From assembly GCA_020062665.1 (NCBI GenBank), contig JAGUVW010000001.1, positions 1 to 64,000 of the forward strand: 64,000 nt of DNA. Direction: 5' to 3'. The translations under genes were made by a program, and so were the position numbers. This document shows positions 1 through 8,661 of the stretch, piece after piece (position 1 is the stretch's first letter; every line of letters starts with the position of its first letter). Origin of the DNA: Pseudomonadales bacterium (GTDB lineage Bacteria; Pseudomonadota; Gammaproteobacteria; Pseudomonadales; Ketobacteraceae). Under the pieces are notes generated by a model. That model was given only the letters and a program-made list of their open reading frames with translations, was not told where the DNA came from and did not search any database.

Positions 1-819
1 GCGCTGACGATGGATGCGATGGCCGACAATCTGGTGCAGGAAGCGCGCAGCAACGTGCAGAGCATCCAGAACCAGCAGGCGGAAACGGAACAGCTGGCGG
101 CCGCGATCACAGAAATGGCGTGCACCAGTCAGGATGTGAAACGCAATGCCGACGACAACAATGGCTTGTCGCTGCAATCGGTGCAGGTGGCGCGCAGTGG
201 CAATCAGCAGGTGGAATTTGTGGTGGGCGCCATCACCCATCTGGCCGAGGATATTCGCACCGGCGCAGCCGTGGTGCACAAGCTGGCGGATGAAACCAGT
301 TCCATTGGTTCGGCGCTGGATGTGATCCGTTCCATCGCGGAGCAGACCAATCTGCTGGCACTGAATGCCGCCATCGAGGCCGCGCGGGCCGGTGAGCAGG
401 GCCGTGGCTTTGCCGTGGTGGCCGATGAAGTGCGCAGTCTGGCGCAGCGGGTGCAGGATTCCACGGATCAGATCAAGCGCATGCTGGATCAGTTGCAGCG
501 CAGCTCGGAAGAAGCCGTGTCAGTGATGAATGCCCGTTCCGACGCCGCCGGCAAATGTGCTGCCCAGGCCCAGCAGGCCGGCGCCGTGATTCACCAGATT
601 GCCCATCACGCCCAGCAGATCAACGATGCCAACGGGCAGATTGCCGTGAGTGTCAGCCAGCAGACCGTGACGGTGGACAGCATCAATCACAACGTGATTC
701 AGCTGCGCGACGAAATGGATTCGGTGTTCACCAGTGTCAAGCGCAATGCCGACACGGCCCGTACCCTGGCAGAGCTGTCGTCCCGCATGAGTCACACCAT
801 CGAGCATCTCAAGCTCTGA
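1..819 (+). CDS. Methyl-accepting chemotaxis protein, C-terminal signalling domain (5' end outside window)
   Basis: The reading frame is open from the first base, so the gene begins upstream; the ATG at 10 is internal. The visible part is an almost purely helical, Gln/Ala-rich coiled coil. It contains the invariant chemoreceptor hairpin tip around [20 protein letters not shown], followed by [13 protein letters not shown]. This is the cytoplasmic region that contacts CheA and CheW. The flanking helices, with Glu/Gln pairs, are the expected methylation segments. The sensory and membrane parts are not visible, so the ligand cannot be judged. The stop is TGA at 817-819. Confidence 0.95.
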   Translation, partial: ALTMDAMADNLVQEARSNVQSIQNQQAETEQLAAAITEMACTSQDVKRNADDNNGLSLQSVQVARSGNQQVEFVVGAITHLAEDIRTGAAVVHKLADETSSIGSALDVIRSIAEQTNLLALNAAIEAARAGEQGRGFAVVADEVRSLAQRVQDSTDQIKRMLDQLQRSSEEAVSVMNARSDAAGKCAAQAQQAGAVIHQIAHHAQQINDANGQIAVSVSQQTVTVDSINHNVIQLRDEMDSVFTSVKRNADTARTLAELSSRMSHTIEHLKL

Positions 820-943
820 CACGGCTATCCCTGTTGCCTACGTTGGTTTGGCAGGTGGCTTCTCGTTGCGCGTCATGTGACCGGCTTGTGACAGCCAGAG
901 GCTTTCACTATCATTTGCCGACTGAACTTATTTCCACCGGGTA

Positions 944-1606
944 TTGCCAGTGAAACAGCTGATCCTGTCCGACCAGACACCCATCCGGGCTGGTCGTGAA
1001 AAGCGTGTCTATCTTCACCCGGAGCAGCCGGGCAGTCTTGTCAAAATCATCAATTCTGACTGGTTGGCTTTTATGTACCGCAACTGGCCTTTCCAGTCGC
1101 GCTTGCGCCGGGTGGCGCACTATTTTTTGTATCTCAATGAATTGATCGAGCATATCTCGCTGCGGGCGCGTGGCCTGGAAGAACTGCATTTCGCCCAGAA
1201 CATTACCGGGCTGGTGGATACGGATCTGGGGCTGGGAATTGTCGTGGAAGCGGTCACGCGCAGCGATGGTTCCCTGGCGGAATCCCTGCGTGATCTGATT
1301 TTTCGCGGAGCGTTTGGCGAGGTCGAGTACCAGGCGCTGGTGAAATTCTGCAACTGGCTGGGGTCGTCGGGGCTGATCATCCGCGATCTGGGCGCGCAGA
1401 ATATTGTTTGGAACGAGAAGACTCAGAACTTTGTCATCGTGGATGGTTTTGGCGAGCGTGCACTGCTGTCGCTGCGCATGTTTTCCCGCCGCTACAACCA
1501 GCGCCACAATATGCGCAAGGCCGAAAAGCTTCTGCAAAGGACGCTGCAGGCGCTGTCCTGGGATCCGACCCACAACAGCGGTGACAGCGAAATTTCCCGC
1601 CAATAG
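944..1606 (+). CDS. YrbL-like protein (PhoP regulatory network family)
   Basis: A 220-residue protein of about the size of E. coli YrbL. It shares the family pattern: an N-terminal segment rich in R, K and Y, a central half with GxGIVVEAV, and a kinase-like segment IRDLGAQNIVW. That segment resembles the catalytic loop of kinase-fold proteins and is followed by VDGFGER. The biochemical function of YrbL proteins is not established; a protein-kinase-like fold is inferred. The frame opens with TTG at 944, and GTG at 950 is an equally good start. Neither has a convincing ribosome binding site. It stands alone between the chemoreceptor and the convergent pta gene. Confidence 0.75.
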   Translation: MPVKQLILSDQTPIRAGREKRVYLHPEQPGSLVKIINSDWLAFMYRNWPFQSRLRRVAHYFLYLNELIEHISLRARGLEELHFAQNITGLVDTDLGLGIVVEAVTRSDGSLAESLRDLIFRGAFGEVEYQALVKFCNWLGSSGLIIRDLGAQNIVWNEKTQNFVIVDGFGERALLSLRMFSRRYNQRHNMRKAEKLLQRTLQALSWDPTHNSGDSEISRQ

Positions 1607-1648
1607 AAGCCGCCTGGCTATTCAGACGGCGCCTGTTTCACAAGTCCA

Positions 1649-3784
1649 TCAAACCTGCGCCTGAATTGCGGTCAGCGCAATCGTGTAGATGATGTCGTCC
1701 ACCGTCGCTCCCCGCGACAGATCGTTCACTGGCTTTTTCAATCCTTGCAGCATGGGGCCGATGCTCACCACCTGGGCGCTGCGCTGCACTGCCTTGTAAG
1801 TGGTATTGCCGGTATTCAGATCCGGGAATATCAGCACTGTGGCGTGACCGGCCACGGCGCTGCCCGGCGCTTTTTTCTCGCCCACCGAGGGAATCATCGC
1901 CGCGTCGTACTGCAGCGGGCCGTCGATCAGCAGGTCGGGGCGTTTGGTGCGCACCATCTGGGTGGCGGCGCGTACTTTGTCCACGTCGCTGCCGCTGCCG
2001 GATTCCAGTGTGCTGTAGCTGATCATGGCGATGCGGGGTGTCACGCCAAAGGCTTTGGCGGAATCCGCGCTGGCAATGGCGATGTCGGCGAGGCCCTCGG
2101 CGTCCGGATCGGGATTGATGGCGCAGTCACCGAAAATCAGCACCTGTTCCGGCATGCACATGAAGAAAATCGACGACACGATGCGAATGCCCGGCTGGGT
2201 GCGAATCAATTGCAGTGCCGGACGAATGGTGTTGGCGGTGGTGTGCACGGCGCCGGACACCAGGCCGTCCACTTCCCCCTGATACAGCATCAGCGTGCCC
2301 AGCACCACGTTATCTTCCAGCTCCTGTAGCGCCCGTTCTTCCGTGAGTCCTTTGTGGCGGCGCAGGCTCATCAGCAGCGGCAGATATTTTTCCCGCCGGG
2401 ATTCCGGATCGAGAATTTCCAGATCCGGCGGCAGGGGAATGGCGTTCGCGGTGGCGATGCGGCGCACCTGTTCCGGATTGCCCATCAGGATGCAGCGGGC
2501 GATGTTGCGATGATGGCAGGTCACGGCGGCGCGCAGGGTTCGAGGTTCATCGCCCTCGGGCAGAATGATGGTCTTGCGCTGCTGACGGGCGCGCTGCACC
2601 AGGCTGTAGCGAAACGCCGCTGGCGACAGGCGCCGTTCCCTTTCGCCGGCGAGCAGAGTCACCAGCCAGTCCTTGTCCAGATTCTGCGCCACGGTTTCCA
2701 TGATGTGTCGCACGCGGGTTTCGTCATCCACCGGCACCTTGTTGTCGAATTCCGGCAACAGGTTGGTCATCTGATAGCAGTCCTGCTGCAGCTGCAGAAT
2801 GGGCAGGCCACGATCCAGTGCCTGCTGGCACGAGGGCAGAATCCGCGACTGCAGTGGCGTGGATTGCGCGAACAGGATGCCTGCCAGCGCCACGCCGTTC
2901 ATCTGGGCCATGGCGGCGGCCAGCACCACGTCGTCGCGATCCGCCGAGGTGACGATCAGGGTGCCGGGCTGCAACTGTTCCAGCAGATGGGCAACCTGCT
3001 GGGTGGCGATGATCACCCGCAGCACGCGGCGTTTTTTCACTTCGCCGGCCTGCAATATTTCGGCGCCAAGAAATTGCGCAATGTCCCAGGTGCGCGGTGC
3101 GGTCAGATCCTGATTCCACGGAATGGCGCCCGCCAGATGAAAATCATTGCGCTGCAAAATCGCCAGCTCGGCCTGAATGGTGTCCCACGACAGTGACGTG
3201 TTGAACGACGGCTGCAGGATGTCGGGCCGGATGCGGCCGTGGCGATCCAGCGGAGCGTTGATCATGTTGAGTACGCAGCCCGCGACGCGATGGGCGCTGA
3301 TACCGCCGAACAGATTGGCTGTCACTTCCAGGCGCTGGTTCAGCTCCGCCACCGATTGCCCCAGCGGTGTGGTCACCAGAATCACCTGGGCGTCCAGCGA
3401 GCGCGCCATCAGCGTATTCAGCTGTGCCAGCAGATGATCGTCCGATGCGGCATTCACGCCTTCCAGAATCAGTACGTCCGGTTTGTGTTCGGCGGCTTCC
3501 AGCACGTGCTGACGCAGCGCGATGACTTCTTCCATCAGCAGATCCGGCTGATTGCCTGCCAGCAGCGCTTTGGCGCGGGAGCAGGGCAGCGGTTGCGGCG
3601 GTTGCAGCTCGGTGTAGTGGCGAATCAACTCCACTGAACGGTCCAGACCCTGCTCGTTGAGGTGGCCAAAGGGTTTGCAGAACGCCACCCGCAAACCTTT
3701 CTGATCCAGCGCGTGCAGCATGCCCAGGCAGATGGTGGTGAGGCCGACACCGGATTCGGTAGGCGCAAGCAACAGGGTCTTCAT
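1649..3784 (-). CDS. pta: Phosphate acetyltransferase
   Basis: Converts acetyl-CoA and phosphate to acetyl phosphate in the Pta-AckA acetate pathway. The 711-residue length matches the long proteobacterial class. It has an N-terminal P-loop-like BioD/AAA_26 domain (start MKTLLLAPTESGVGLTT), a middle DRTGG region near residues 215-330, and a C-terminal PTA_PTB catalytic domain from about residue 385, with EGDEPRTLRAA and SYSTLESGSGSD. I chose the ATG at 3784 rather than 3793. It overlaps the ackA stop as ATGA, sits 8 nt behind AAGGA, and gives the usual family start. The gene is translationally coupled to ackA. Confidence 0.96.
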   Translation of the reverse strand: MKTLLLAPTESGVGLTTICLGMLHALDQKGLRVAFCKPFGHLNEQGLDRSVELIRHYTELQPPQPLPCSRAKALLAGNQPDLLMEEVIALRQHVLEAAEHKPDVLILEGVNAASDDHLLAQLNTLMARSLDAQVILVTTPLGQSVAELNQRLEVTANLFGGISAHRVAGCVLNMINAPLDRHGRIRPDILQPSFNTSLSWDTIQAELAILQRNDFHLAGAIPWNQDLTAPRTWDIAQFLGAEILQAGEVKKRRVLRVIIATQQVAHLLEQLQPGTLIVTSADRDDVVLAAAMAQMNGVALAGILFAQSTPLQSRILPSCQQALDRGLPILQLQQDCYQMTNLLPEFDNKVPVDDETRVRHIMETVAQNLDKDWLVTLLAGERERRLSPAAFRYSLVQRARQQRKTIILPEGDEPRTLRAAVTCHHRNIARCILMGNPEQVRRIATANAIPLPPDLEILDPESRREKYLPLLMSLRRHKGLTEERALQELEDNVVLGTLMLYQGEVDGLVSGAVHTTANTIRPALQLIRTQPGIRIVSSIFFMCMPEQVLIFGDCAINPDPDAEGLADIAIASADSAKAFGVTPRIAMISYSTLESGSGSDVDKVRAATQMVRTKRPDLLIDGPLQYDAAMIPSVGEKKAPGSAVAGHATVLIFPDLNTGNTTYKAVQRSAQVVSIGPMLQGLKKPVNDLSRGATVDDIIYTIALTAIQAQV

Positions 3785-4995
3785 GAGTGGCATCCTTCTT
3801 CGTTCAACAGTGCAAGGGATTGGCGCGCGATCATGCCTTCTTCCTGGGTGGGGATGATCCAGATGGCGGGGGAAGAGGTCGTCGCAACATTGCGGGCGTG
3901 ATCAGCGCGCTGCTCGTTCAGTGTCGTGTCGAGGCGAAAGCCCAGACCTGCCAGCAATGCAATCACGCGAGCGCGAATGGGGGCGGCGTTCTCGCCGATG
4001 CCGCCGGTGAACACCAGTGCATCGATGCGACCCAGCGGCACGATGCAGGCGGCGATATGTTTGGCCAGCCGGTAGCAGAACAGTTCCACTGCCAGCTGGG
4101 CATGTGGGTTGCCTGCATCGGCTGCCTGCAGGCAGGTGCGCATGTCGTTGCTGAGGCCGGACACACCCTTCAGGCCGGCGTCCTTGTTCAGCAGGGTGGT
4201 CAGCCCGTGGATGTCGGTCTGCAGTTTTTCACACAGATATTCGTGCAGGCCAGGATCGAGATCGCCGCTGCGGCTGCCCATCATGAGGCCCTCCAGCGGG
4301 GTGAAGCCCATGCTGGTGTCCACGCTGATGCCGTTCTTGATCGCGCAGAGACTGCAGCCGTTGCCAAGGTGGGCGGACACCGCGCGGATGCCATCGGCTG
4401 GCGCCGGCATCAACAGCGGCAGCTGGCTGGCAATGTAGTGATGACTGATGCCGTGGAAGCCGTAGCGACGCACGCCCCAGTCCTGCTGCCATTGCTGCGG
4501 AATCGCGTAGTGATAGGCCACTGGCGGCAAGGTGCCGTGAAAAGCGGTGTCGAACACGGCGACTTGGGGAATGGCCGGTAGCCGCTGCTGGCAGACGCGA
4601 ATGCCAATGAGGTTGGGTGGATTGTGCAGTGGTGCGAAGGCGCTAAAAGATTCGATGTCCGCCAGCACCTTGTCGTCTACCCGTGTAGGTGCGCGATACC
4701 GATCGCCGCCGTGCACCACCCGGTGCCCCACCACTGCGACCTGCTGCAGCAATCCCAGTTGCCGCACGCGGGACAGAATGGTGTCGATCGCGCCTTCGTG
4801 ATCATTGCGTGGCAGATCCAGTTGTTCTTTCTGCCCCTGCCACTCCAGCCGGAACTCCCCCGCGCCGGGCTCGTTCAGCCGGCTGGCATTGCCTGTACAC
4901 AAAGGGCTGATGGCGCCTGTAGCGCCCTGAAGCACATCGAACACGGCAAATTTCACCGATGAACTGCCGCTGTTCAGAACCAGTACCATTGTCAT
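3781..4995 (-). CDS. ackA: Acetate kinase
   Basis: Interconverts acetyl phosphate plus ADP with acetate plus ATP. The 404-residue protein begins with the ASKHA nucleotide-binding signature LVLNSGSSSVKF and carries VGHRVVHGG, FDTAFHGT, RRYGFHGISH, HLGNG and FTGGIGENA in family order. AGGAC lies 7 nt before the ATG at 4995. The gene overlaps pta by 4 nt, so the two form an operon. The 5' region, shared with a divergent Crp/Fnr regulator, holds a perfect 7-bp inverted repeat at 5078-5096. Confidence 0.97.
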   Translation of the reverse strand: MTMVLVLNSGSSSVKFAVFDVLQGATGAISPLCTGNASRLNEPGAGEFRLEWQGQKEQLDLPRNDHEGAIDTILSRVRQLGLLQQVAVVGHRVVHGGDRYRAPTRVDDKVLADIESFSAFAPLHNPPNLIGIRVCQQRLPAIPQVAVFDTAFHGTLPPVAYHYAIPQQWQQDWGVRRYGFHGISHHYIASQLPLLMPAPADGIRAVSAHLGNGCSLCAIKNGISVDTSMGFTPLEGLMMGSRSGDLDPGLHEYLCEKLQTDIHGLTTLLNKDAGLKGVSGLSNDMRTCLQAADAGNPHAQLAVELFCYRLAKHIAACIVPLGRIDALVFTGGIGENAAPIRARVIALLAGLGFRLDTTLNEQRADHARNVATTSSPAIWIIPTQEEGMIARQSLALLNEEGCHS

Positions 4996-5077
4996 GCTTG
5001 CGTCCTGCCCGTTGAAATCCCTGGCATGGTAGCAGAATCCGGCCGCCGGGTTGCCCTGGCGCCTTTTAACAGGATTG

Positions 5078-5096
5078 TCATATCAGGGCGATATGA
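5078..5096. promoter_or_regulatory. Perfect inverted repeat, candidate operator between ackA and the Crp/Fnr gene
   Basis: TCATATC (5078-5084) and GATATGA (5090-5096) are exact reverse complements around a 5-base spacer. It is the only long palindrome in the divergent intergenic region. The size and dyad symmetry suit a dimeric regulator, but it does not match the TTGAT-N4-ATCAA FNR box. Whether the adjacent Crp/Fnr protein binds it is inference. Confidence 0.45.
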
Positions 5097-5145
5097 TGTC
5101 TTTGCCAACCATAACAATACCTGACTTCAATCTGTCGCGTCGTTT

Positions 5146-5179
5146 CCGGGGAATGCAAAATTCCCCGGCTTCTTTTTTT
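5146..5179 (+). terminator. Intrinsic terminator with no plus-strand gene before it
   Basis: CCGGGGAA (5146-5153) and TTCCCCGG (5161-5168) form a perfect 8-bp stem with a 7-base loop, followed by CTTC and seven T. The structure fits a plus-strand intrinsic terminator. The only plus-strand gene nearby is the Crp/Fnr gene, which starts 90 nt further on. The hairpin therefore ends either a short untranslated RNA from about 5040-5180 or the leader of the regulator. Confidence 0.65.
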
Positions 5180-5267
5180 CTGCCGCTGCTCCAGACCTGC
5201 TGACATTGCCTGCCACTGCGCTTCTGGGTAACCTTTGGGCGAACCCCCTGGTCATGCAGGATCTGCC

Positions 5268-6023
5268 TTGAATACCCGAACCACCAACCTGATCGCGCGC
5301 GGCAGTGCCGACCGCTCCCTTTGCACCGATGGCAAACGCATCCGCCACGCGGACTGCTATCACTGTGTGATCCGCAAGAAAATGCTGTTCGCTGACGTCG
5401 ATCTGGCGGCAGCCGATGCCTACCTGGAACCCATCAACAATCTGCTGGTGAAACCTGGCACTTCACTCTATCGGCAGGGCGAGCCGGGTACCGCGCTGTA
5501 TTCCGTGCGCAAGGGACTGGTCAAGCTGGTGCAGTCCACGCCCGACGGCTTCGAGCGCATCGTGCATATCGCCGGGCCGGGTGCGTGCATCGGCATGGAG
5601 GGGTTTCTTCACCACAACTATGGTCAGCGCGCAGAAACGCTGACGGAAGTGGATATCTGCGCGATTCCGGTGGAGGTGGCCGAGAAAATTGCGCAGCAGC
5701 AGAATGTGCTTTACCGGGCGTTGCTGGCGCGCTGGCAGGCACAGTTTGCGCTGGCAGAGCGCTGGATGCTGGAGTTGTCTCAGGGAACGGTGCGGCAGAA
5801 ACTGGCGCGGCTACTGCTGATAGTGGACGAGATTGGCCACACCCACGGCCAGATCCGTTTGCTGAACAATCACGACAGTGCCGGCATTCTGGCCACCACT
5901 GTGGAAACCGTGAGTCGCAATATTGCAGACTTCAAACGGGCAGGGGCGCTCACCAAGATTGCCCCCGCCGTCTATCAGCTGGATTATGTGCTGCTGCAAC
6001 ATCTCGCCATCACCGGTGAGTGA
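5268..6023 (+). CDS. Crp/Fnr family transcriptional regulator with FNR-like cysteines
   Basis: From TTG at 5268 (AGGA 6 nt upstream) the protein has 251 residues. It has a cyclic-nucleotide-binding-type beta roll at about 45-150 (YRQGEPGTALYSVRKG) and a winged helix near 165-245 with recognition helix TTVETVSRNIADF. Four cysteines stand at 19, 30, 33 and 131. Cys131 in VDICAIP aligns with Cys122 of E. coli FNR (MVCEIP). The N-terminal spacing C-x10-C-x2-C differs from the FNR C-x2-C-x5-C. An oxygen or NO-responsive Fe-S protein is plausible but inferred. The frame extends to TTG 5235 without a better binding site. Divergent from ackA-pta, a fermentative pathway it might control. Confidence 0.85.
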   Translation: MNTRTTNLIARGSADRSLCTDGKRIRHADCYHCVIRKKMLFADVDLAAADAYLEPINNLLVKPGTSLYRQGEPGTALYSVRKGLVKLVQSTPDGFERIVHIAGPGACIGMEGFLHHNYGQRAETLTEVDICAIPVEVAEKIAQQQNVLYRALLARWQAQFALAERWMLELSQGTVRQKLARLLLIVDEIGHTHGQIRLLNNHDSAGILATTVETVSRNIADFKRAGALTKIAPAVYQLDYVLLQHLAITGE

Positions 6024-6050
6024 ACCGGTGACGCTCACGCCCGCCGCTGG

Positions 6051-6173
6051 CTATTGCTTGGGCTGCTTTTCCTTGTGTGCATCCTGATAGATGAACAGGA
6101 AAACAGCCCCCAGAAACACCAGCGTTCCACCCACAGTAATCAAGCCAGCCAGCACAACATCATCTAAGAACAT
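6051..6173 (-). CDS. Small single-pass membrane protein, 40 residues
   Basis: An ATG at 6173 is preceded by GGAGG 7 nt upstream, an excellent ribosome binding site. The 40-codon frame ends with TAG at 6051-6053. The peptide starts MFLDDVVLAG, has one hydrophobic segment of about 20 residues rich in V, L, G and F, and ends in a charged tail (YQDAHKEKQPKQ). This is the layout of a small membrane subunit or regulator with a cytoplasmic tail. I do not recognise the family. It sits between two larger genes and reads toward the Crp/Fnr gene. Confidence 0.6.
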   Translation of the reverse strand: MFLDDVVLAGLITVGGTLVFLGAVFLFIYQDAHKEKQPKQ

Positions 6174-6237
6174 ACTCGCTCCTCCACTTGCCACGGATTT
6201 AGCCTAGCACCCGTGTCTGGAGGAGCGTTGACCTCTG

Positions 6238-8385
6238 TCAGGGTTCCGGTACCAGCATCACCGCGTCTGCCACGCTGGAGCCATTGGCATTGATGTTGGT
6301 CAACTCAATGGTGTTGGTGCCGGCCTCCAGCCAGTACACGCCCATGTCCATCCACTGGCGTCCATTGCGGGTCTGATCCATGAAGACCGACGTGACCTGT
6401 GCGCTGCCATCGGATGGATCGCGGTGATGTACCAGGAAGTTGGCATTGCTGGCGAAGTTCACGCTCTGCGGCCAGCGCGCATAGGCGCGGTAGTAACCGG
6501 TTTGATTCACAAACGGCGACCAGGTGTAACGCTTTTCGCTTTCTGATGGTGTGGCGTAGCGGTACAGGCTGCCGTAGTAACCTGCACGGTAGATCGAGGG
6601 TACCCAGTTGCCCAGCTGATCGGTTGCGGCGGTGTCGTTGTCAACGATGATGCCGGCCTGGATGGTCAGCACGTCTTCGGCTTTTTTAACGCTGTCCCAG
6701 CCGGTGGAAAGGGAGTATTCGAAATGGCCGTGGGGCACTGTCCATGTCGCGGAGTAAATGCCATCACCTGCGACCCGGTCGGTGCCACTGCCATCATCCA
6801 GCAACGTGATGGTCTGGCCAGTGGGCATGATCGTGGCGGCAAGACTGGATTCGCTACCCGGGTTGGCGCAGACAAAATTCTGCACTTCAATGCTGATGGT
6901 TTCGCCTGGCAGCGCCACCATCGAGGTGTCGGCCTGCGGTTGCTGGCGGCGCTTGAAGACTTGCTGATCACAGGTCAGCGCCCCCCGGCCGTTGCTGTCG
7001 GCCAAGCGCACCAGTGATCCCGCGACCGATTTGGTGTGGGTGGTGGACAACGGCATGCCGCTCGACAGCAGCAGACGACGAATCGATTTGGCATCCAGGT
7101 GAGCGGTATTTGCGTTGGCGCGCAGCAGTGCCACCATGCCAGCCACATACGCCGTTGCCTGAGATGTACCATCACTCACCACAAAATCGGCGGCGGTCTC
7201 ATTCACCAGTGGGTAGCGGGGATTGGTGCTGAGAATGCGCTGGCCGGGTGCGAATACATCCACGCTCCAGCGGCCATAGCTGCTGCCGCTCCACAGTTGG
7301 CCCTGATTGTTGATGGCGCCGACCGAGATGATGTTTTCATTGGAAAATGCCGCGGGGAAGTAGGCGCGCTCCACTGGATTCACATCGATGTTCCAGGAAA
7401 AATTGCCTGCCGCTGCCACCACCACAATGTCATCCTGTTCCAGCAAATCCGCCCTCAGATACATGGCCGGTGTGTTGAGCCAGTATTTCTCGCGCACCAG
7501 GGGATACATCAGATGGTAATAGTTGACGTGTTTGGACATGCCGCCAGAGGCATTGATCACGGCGATATTGATGCCGCGCTGTTTCAGATCGCGAAAATAA
7601 TCCAGACAACGCAGGATCGCGGATTCGGCGGCCACCGCAGTGGCAACGCCGGGTACCAGCGGAAAGATGTCAGATTCGATCTTGGCAGATTTGCAGGAGG
7701 CGATCTTGATATGTGGTTCGATGCCGGCCACGCCCGCGACACCGCCGTGATAGATGCCATTCTTGTTGTTGCCGATAGCCGCCATCACACCTGCCATGTT
7801 GGTGCCGTGCCCAACAAGATCGTCGATCGGATCACCGGCAATCGGGTTCAGTGATCCGTTCGCATTCACAGGATCCACCATTGCATTGATGCCATGACAG
7901 TCATTCAGATAACCGTTGTTGTCGCCATCGATGGCATCCTCGCAACCATCATCGATGCCATTGTTGTTGCTGTCCTGGCCGGTGGCTTCGCCGGGATTGA
8001 GCCAGATTTTTCCCGCCAGATCGGGATGGCCGTAGTCGATGCCGGTGTCGATCAGGGCGATGACCACCTCATTCTGTGTCAGTGTGGGCGAAGGGGAATA
8101 CACCATCCAGCCTTCCGGCCAGTTGATGTCGATATCCTCTACGCCGGTTGTGGTAAAACTCGGGCAGCTGTAGTCGTCCTGTGCTATCGCAGGCTTTTCA
8201 GCGCAGGTGCCGATGCTGGAGTACTGGGTGGCAGAGACGGATAACGGTGTGTTGCTGCTGGAGCGGGGTACATTGTTCAGTCCCCACTGTTCGTGAATCA
8301 GCAGATCGTTCGGCAGTGCGTGGGCATAGCTGATGGCACAGGCAAGTGAGCACAGTGCCAGCCGTGCATTCTTTCGCGTGGACAT
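6238..8385 (-). CDS. Secreted S8 family serine protease with C-terminal accessory domains
   Basis: A 715-residue subtilase. A signal peptide is likely at 1-23 (cleavage after AHA). The catalytic triad is visible: Asp113 in ALIDTGID, His193 in VGHGTNMAG and Ser408 in DGTSQATAYVAG. Asn in AAAGN supplies the oxyanion hole. Asp/Asn-rich loops after residue 135 look like a calcium-binding insertion. After the protease domain come a segment near 470-570 with DDGSGTDRVAGDGIYSA, as in choice-of-anchor X domains, and a C-terminal beta domain near 600-715 resembling the golvesin C-terminal domain (YRAYARWP). No long prodomain is seen. The RBS is weak. Probably secreted and cell-surface associated. Confidence 0.92.
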   Translation of the reverse strand: MSTRKNARLALCSLACAISYAHALPNDLLIHEQWGLNNVPRSSSNTPLSVSATQYSSIGTCAEKPAIAQDDYSCPSFTTTGVEDIDINWPEGWMVYSPSPTLTQNEVVIALIDTGIDYGHPDLAGKIWLNPGEATGQDSNNNGIDDGCEDAIDGDNNGYLNDCHGINAMVDPVNANGSLNPIAGDPIDDLVGHGTNMAGVMAAIGNNKNGIYHGGVAGVAGIEPHIKIASCKSAKIESDIFPLVPGVATAVAAESAILRCLDYFRDLKQRGINIAVINASGGMSKHVNYYHLMYPLVREKYWLNTPAMYLRADLLEQDDIVVVAAAGNFSWNIDVNPVERAYFPAAFSNENIISVGAINNQGQLWSGSSYGRWSVDVFAPGQRILSTNPRYPLVNETAADFVVSDGTSQATAYVAGMVALLRANANTAHLDAKSIRRLLLSSGMPLSTTHTKSVAGSLVRLADSNGRGALTCDQQVFKRRQQPQADTSMVALPGETISIEVQNFVCANPGSESSLAATIMPTGQTITLLDDGSGTDRVAGDGIYSATWTVPHGHFEYSLSTGWDSVKKAEDVLTIQAGIIVDNDTAATDQLGNWVPSIYRAGYYGSLYRYATPSESEKRYTWSPFVNQTGYYRAYARWPQSVNFASNANFLVHHRDPSDGSAQVTSVFMDQTRNGRQWMDMGVYWLEAGTNTIELTNINANGSSVADAVMLVPEP

Positions 8386-8535
8386 ACTTCGACCCCATCA
8401 AGATTACTTCAGTCGAGCGTGCGACACAGGCAGATCGCAACACATCGACTATCTTGCACAACCATTGTCATCACGTGGTTTCCGGCCATTGCGCAAGGCG
8501 CCAACGTCCCTGTTCGAATGCAGACAATAGAACGT

Positions 8536-8579
8536 ATTGGATGTCGGTGACGCTGACATCAGCAGTCACGACATCCAAT
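8536..8579. repeat. 44-base near-perfect palindrome (long hairpin)
   Basis: The left arm begins ATTGGATGTCG at 8536 and the right arm ends CGACATCCAAT at 8579. Inner TGAC/GTCA and GCTGA/TCAGC also pair, leaving a two-base CA loop and two one-base bulges (about 20 bp of stem). It lies 83 nt past the pilU stop and upstream of the protease gene, both on the minus strand. No T-run follows on either side. It could be a transcript-end stabiliser, a REP-like element or an operator. A weaker AT-rich hairpin lies nearer pilU at about 8613-8640. Confidence 0.6.
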
Positions 8580-8661
8580 GAAAAGGGTAGTACGAGTTTG
8601 CAAAAATTGAAGAAAGTTTAAACAAAATTATTTAACTTTTGCGCGATTGGCGCGTGCGTAA

